DNA of 64,000 nucleotides from Olsenella_K sp050953285 (GTDB lineage: Bacteria > Actinomycetota > Coriobacteriia > Coriobacteriales > Atopobiaceae). The notes under the pieces are model-generated. The model ran no database searches. It had not been told where the DNA came from and worked only from the letters and a program-made list of their open reading frames with translations. The translations under genes and the position numbers were made by a program. Numbering within the stretch: the first letter of the stretch is position 1; every line of letters begins with the position of its first letter. Below are positions 62,201 to 64,000 of the stretch, one piece after another. The DNA lies in contig JBMNMK010000002.1 of NCBI GenBank assembly GCA_050953285.1, forward strand, positions 1,302,001 through 1,366,000, in the 5' to 3' direction.

Positions 62201-62785
62201 CTACCCCCAGTAGACGATCTTTTGCTTTGCCTCATCTGCGGCATCTTTACCCAGATAGCGCTCAACTATGGCAAGGCCAAGATCGGCAGCAGTGCCCATA
62301 CCCTGGCTGGTCAGGATATTATCCGAAATCACCACGCGCTCATTGGTGACAACCTCTGCACCGTTTTGGGCAAGCTCCGCCTGGAAATTTGGATTGGCCG
62401 TTGCGCGCCGGCCAACAAGGTGCCCTCTGCGCGCAAGAATCACTGCTGGCGCAGCACAGATGGCTGCCACGTCCTTGCCGGCGCGCACGAAGTTATCTAC
62501 AGCATCCATGAGTTTTTCGGCAGCAGCAAGATTGTTGGTACCGGGCATGCCACCGGGTAAAAAGATCATATCGTAGGTGTTGAGATCCACCTCATCCAGC
62601 GTATATGCGCAGGTAATGGTGACCTTGTGAGACGAAGTGATGGTCCTCTTGTCACTCACCGCCACCAGATCAGCCTGAATTCCCATCCTAAAGAGCACGT
62701 CTGTCACCGCGAGCGCCTCAACCTCTTCGCATCCCGGAGCCAAACATGCAGCCACTTTCTTATCTGTTTGCTTTTCAAAAGCCAT
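62201..62785 (-). CDS. DJ-1/PfpI-family protein
   Basis: A 194-residue class I GATase-like protein. KKVAACLAPGCEEVEALAVTD contains the Glu that pairs with the nucleophile; Cys110 sits in the AAICAAP elbow. The DJ-1 subtype (YajL-like; chaperone/glyoxalase-type reports) is the best fit by length and motif. The start at 62785 is preceded by GGAGGA. Confidence 0.9.
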   Translation of the reverse strand: MAFEKQTDKKVAACLAPGCEEVEALAVTDVLFRMGIQADLVAVSDKRTITSSHKVTITCAYTLDEVDLNTYDMIFLPGGMPGTNNLAAAEKLMDAVDNFVRAGKDVAAICAAPAVILARRGHLVGRRATANPNFQAELAQNGAEVVTNERVVISDNILTSQGMGTAADLGLAIVERYLGKDAADEAKQKIVYWG

Positions 62786-63144
62786 GGTGTCCTCCAGTAG
62801 GTATCTCATATATAAGCACGCGCGTGCGCCATGTTCGGGCGCCGTGTTCGGGCGCCGCTGCGCACACTGCTACGGCCGTGGGCTCCATTCTACACACATC
62901 ATATTTTCATGAATGGCGTTGTGAAATACGGCGAACGGGACTATCATCACTGTAAACGGTTGATTTGGCTGAGCTTGTTGCATGATGGACGTTTTTTCAC
63001 CGTATGTTCCTTCAAAAGTGATGCTTATCTACAGACAACGTCTGAATCTGGCTTAGGGGGCCAAGTTCACAGCACGTTTTGTTTGGCTTTTCAAATCAAT
63101 GTGGTCCGCGCCGCGGCCATGGGATTTGACGGAGAGGAGAATTC
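62786..63144. other. 359-bp divergent intergenic region
   Basis: Holds the promoters of the DJ-1/EamA unit (minus) and of the Fe-S-scaffold-like/GGGtGRT pair (plus); I cannot place -10/-35 elements with confidence. A 13-bp direct repeat, TGTTCGGGCGCCG, occurs twice back to back at 62832-62857. No gene seen. Confidence 0.5.
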
Positions 63145-63837
63145 ATGCAGTATTCCGCAGAAGTGGAGGGTATGTGCCCTGTTGCTAAGGGTGCTTACCA
63201 CGGACCTGCACCCATCCCTGAGGAGGGTAAGTGGGTTCAAGCAACAAAGATTGAGGACATTTCTGGCTACACGCATGGTGTAGGTTGGTGTGCTCCTCAG
63301 CAAGGCGCATGCAAGCTCAGCCTTAATGTAAAAGATGGTGTTATTGAAGAGTGCCTGATCGAGACCATTGGTTGTTCGGGCATGACTCACTCTGCCGCTA
63401 TGGCTGCAGAGATTCTTCCTGGCAAGACCATTTTGGAGGCGCTCAACACCGACCTGGTGTGTGACGCAATCAACGTGGCCATGCGTGAGCTCTTCTTGCA
63501 GATTGTCTACGGCCGTACGCAGACCGCATTTTCTGAGGGTGGCCTGCCAGTCGGCACGGGTCTTGATGACCTGGGCAAGGGCATGCGTTCCATGGTTGGT
63601 ACCACCTACGGCACCAAGGCAAAGGGTGCGCGCTACCTTGAGCTCACCCAGGGCTACATCACCAAGCTCGCTCTGAACGACAAGAACGAGATCATTGGCT
63701 TTGAGTTCTTGAACCTGGGCAAGTTCACCGATGCAATCAAGGCTGGTGTGGATGCAAACGAGGCCGTAAAGGCAGCCATGGGCCGCTTTGGCCAGTGGGA
63801 TCAGGCCGTCAAGTCCATCGATCCACGTTGCGAGTAG
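63145..63837 (+). CDS. Fe-S-scaffold-like protein of the GGGtGRT pair
   Basis: A 230-residue protein distantly like NifU/IscU scaffolds: GWCAPQQGACKLSLNVKDG and ETIGCSGMTHSAAMAAEIL place Cys residues as in the scaffold core. The C-terminal half (VGTTYGTKAKGARYLELTQGYI) is specific to this family. It is coded immediately before the GGGtGRT gene, with which it is regularly paired in anaerobes. I know of no established function for the pair. The ATG has GGAGAGGAG upstream. Confidence 0.85.
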   Translation: MQYSAEVEGMCPVAKGAYHGPAPIPEEGKWVQATKIEDISGYTHGVGWCAPQQGACKLSLNVKDGVIEECLIETIGCSGMTHSAAMAAEILPGKTILEALNTDLVCDAINVAMRELFLQIVYGRTQTAFSEGGLPVGTGLDDLGKGMRSMVGTTYGTKAKGARYLELTQGYITKLALNDKNEIIGFEFLNLGKFTDAIKAGVDANEAVKAAMGRFGQWDQAVKSIDPRCE

Positions 63838-63858
63838 AGCAAAGGAGGCTGAGACATA

Positions 63859-64000
63859 ATGGCAGTTACATTTGAAGGTTATGAGCGCCGTATCGATAAG
63901 ATTAACAAGGTGCTCGGCGGATATGGCATCGACGGTCTTGAGGATGCCAAGAAGATTTGTGCCGATAAGGGCCTGGACCCGTACGGCATTGTGATGGACG
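63859..64000 (+). CDS. GGGtGRT family protein (cut by window end)
   Basis: Only the first 47 codons are in the window: MAVTFEGYERRIDKINKVL and then GIDGLEDAKKICADKGLDPY, which matches the N-terminus of the GGGtGRT protein family. It starts 21 bp after the scaffold-like gene with AAAGGAGG upstream, so it is cotranscribed. Function unknown. Confidence 0.85.
   Translation, partial: MAVTFEGYERRIDKINKVLGGYGIDGLEDAKKICADKGLDPYGIVMD

Noticed and set aside
62832..62857. 13-bp tandem repeat as an attachment or operator site
   Set aside because: Only two copies, no symmetry match to known sites and no integrase nearby; noted but not claimed.
1..64000. tRNA or rRNA genes, CRISPR array, IS elements, prophage
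   Set aside because: I looked through the intergenic regions for tRNA cores, regularly spaced repeats, transposase or integrase motifs and found none.

Overview
The window looks like a chromosomal segment of an anaerobic Coriobacteriia actinobacterium (family Atopobiaceae or a neighbour is my best guess, from overall protein character only). Supporting signs are a glycyl-radical class III ribonucleotide reductase, a complete-looking anaerobic (cobalt-early) cobalamin route, corrinoid methyltransferases, and no visible aerobic respiration genes. Nearly all genes lie on the minus strand, so reading order runs from high to low coordinates. I see no rRNA, tRNA, CRISPR array, insertion sequence or prophage.

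Layout from low to high coordinates. 1-2948: three dTDP-rhamnose genes (rfbB cut by the window edge, rfbD, rfbA). 3033-7047: an Ala/Pro-rich membrane protein, YebC, and a Gln/Arg-repeat membrane protein with a lectin-like C-terminus. 7188-28190: one very long cobalamin operon. Transcribed from a cobalamin riboswitch at about 28309-28470, it reads: exported lipoprotein, lipoprotein CbiK, Cys-rich protein, exported anchored protein, BtuF-C-D-like ABC importer, CbiD, CbiF, CbiG-CbiH fusion, CbiJ, CbiET, CbiA, CbiB, threonine-phosphate decarboxylase-like protein, CbiP, CbiC, CobT, CobU, CobS, and a CobU-like/CobC fusion. CbiL and the corrinoid adenosyltransferase are not here.

28484-40650: a corrinoid-dependent methyl-transfer cluster with five UroD/MtaA-superfamily proteins, one corrinoid protein, a ferredoxin-ASKHA reductive activator, a CobW-type GTPase, a second small G3E-like GTPase, and an embedded AT-richer MetNIQ-type ABC importer. 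No MtgB/MttB-type substrate methyltransferase is visible, so the UroD-like proteins probably do the methyl transfer; the methyl donor is unknown. The last gene of this cluster ends directly against the riboswitch, so corrinoid use and corrinoid supply are physically joined. This is my best candidate for an undescribed metabolic system.

40651-48334: nrdD-nrdG with a pair of well-spaced NrdR boxes, then an FHA protein, a PP2C phosphatase, NudC and DegV. 48401-57004: an ACT-ACT-metallo-beta-lactamase fusion, GpmA, a small membrane protein, a membrane Ser/Thr kinase and a 1324-residue Ig-like surface protein. 57373-62785: a small GNAT protein, a SWIM-SNF2 helicase, an EamA transporter and a DJ-1/PfpI protein. 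63145-64000 (plus strand): the uncharacterised Fe-S-scaffold-like/GGGtGRT gene pair, cut by the window end.

The most striking signal that gene annotation does not explain is a short DNA word, GGGCGAKAA (K = G or T). I counted 32 exact copies by eye on the two strands, against about one expected by chance. It occurs inside unrelated genes, in both orientations, in different reading frames and between genes. It behaves like a genome-wide recognition word (uptake, recombination, segregation or modification), not like a gene-level element.
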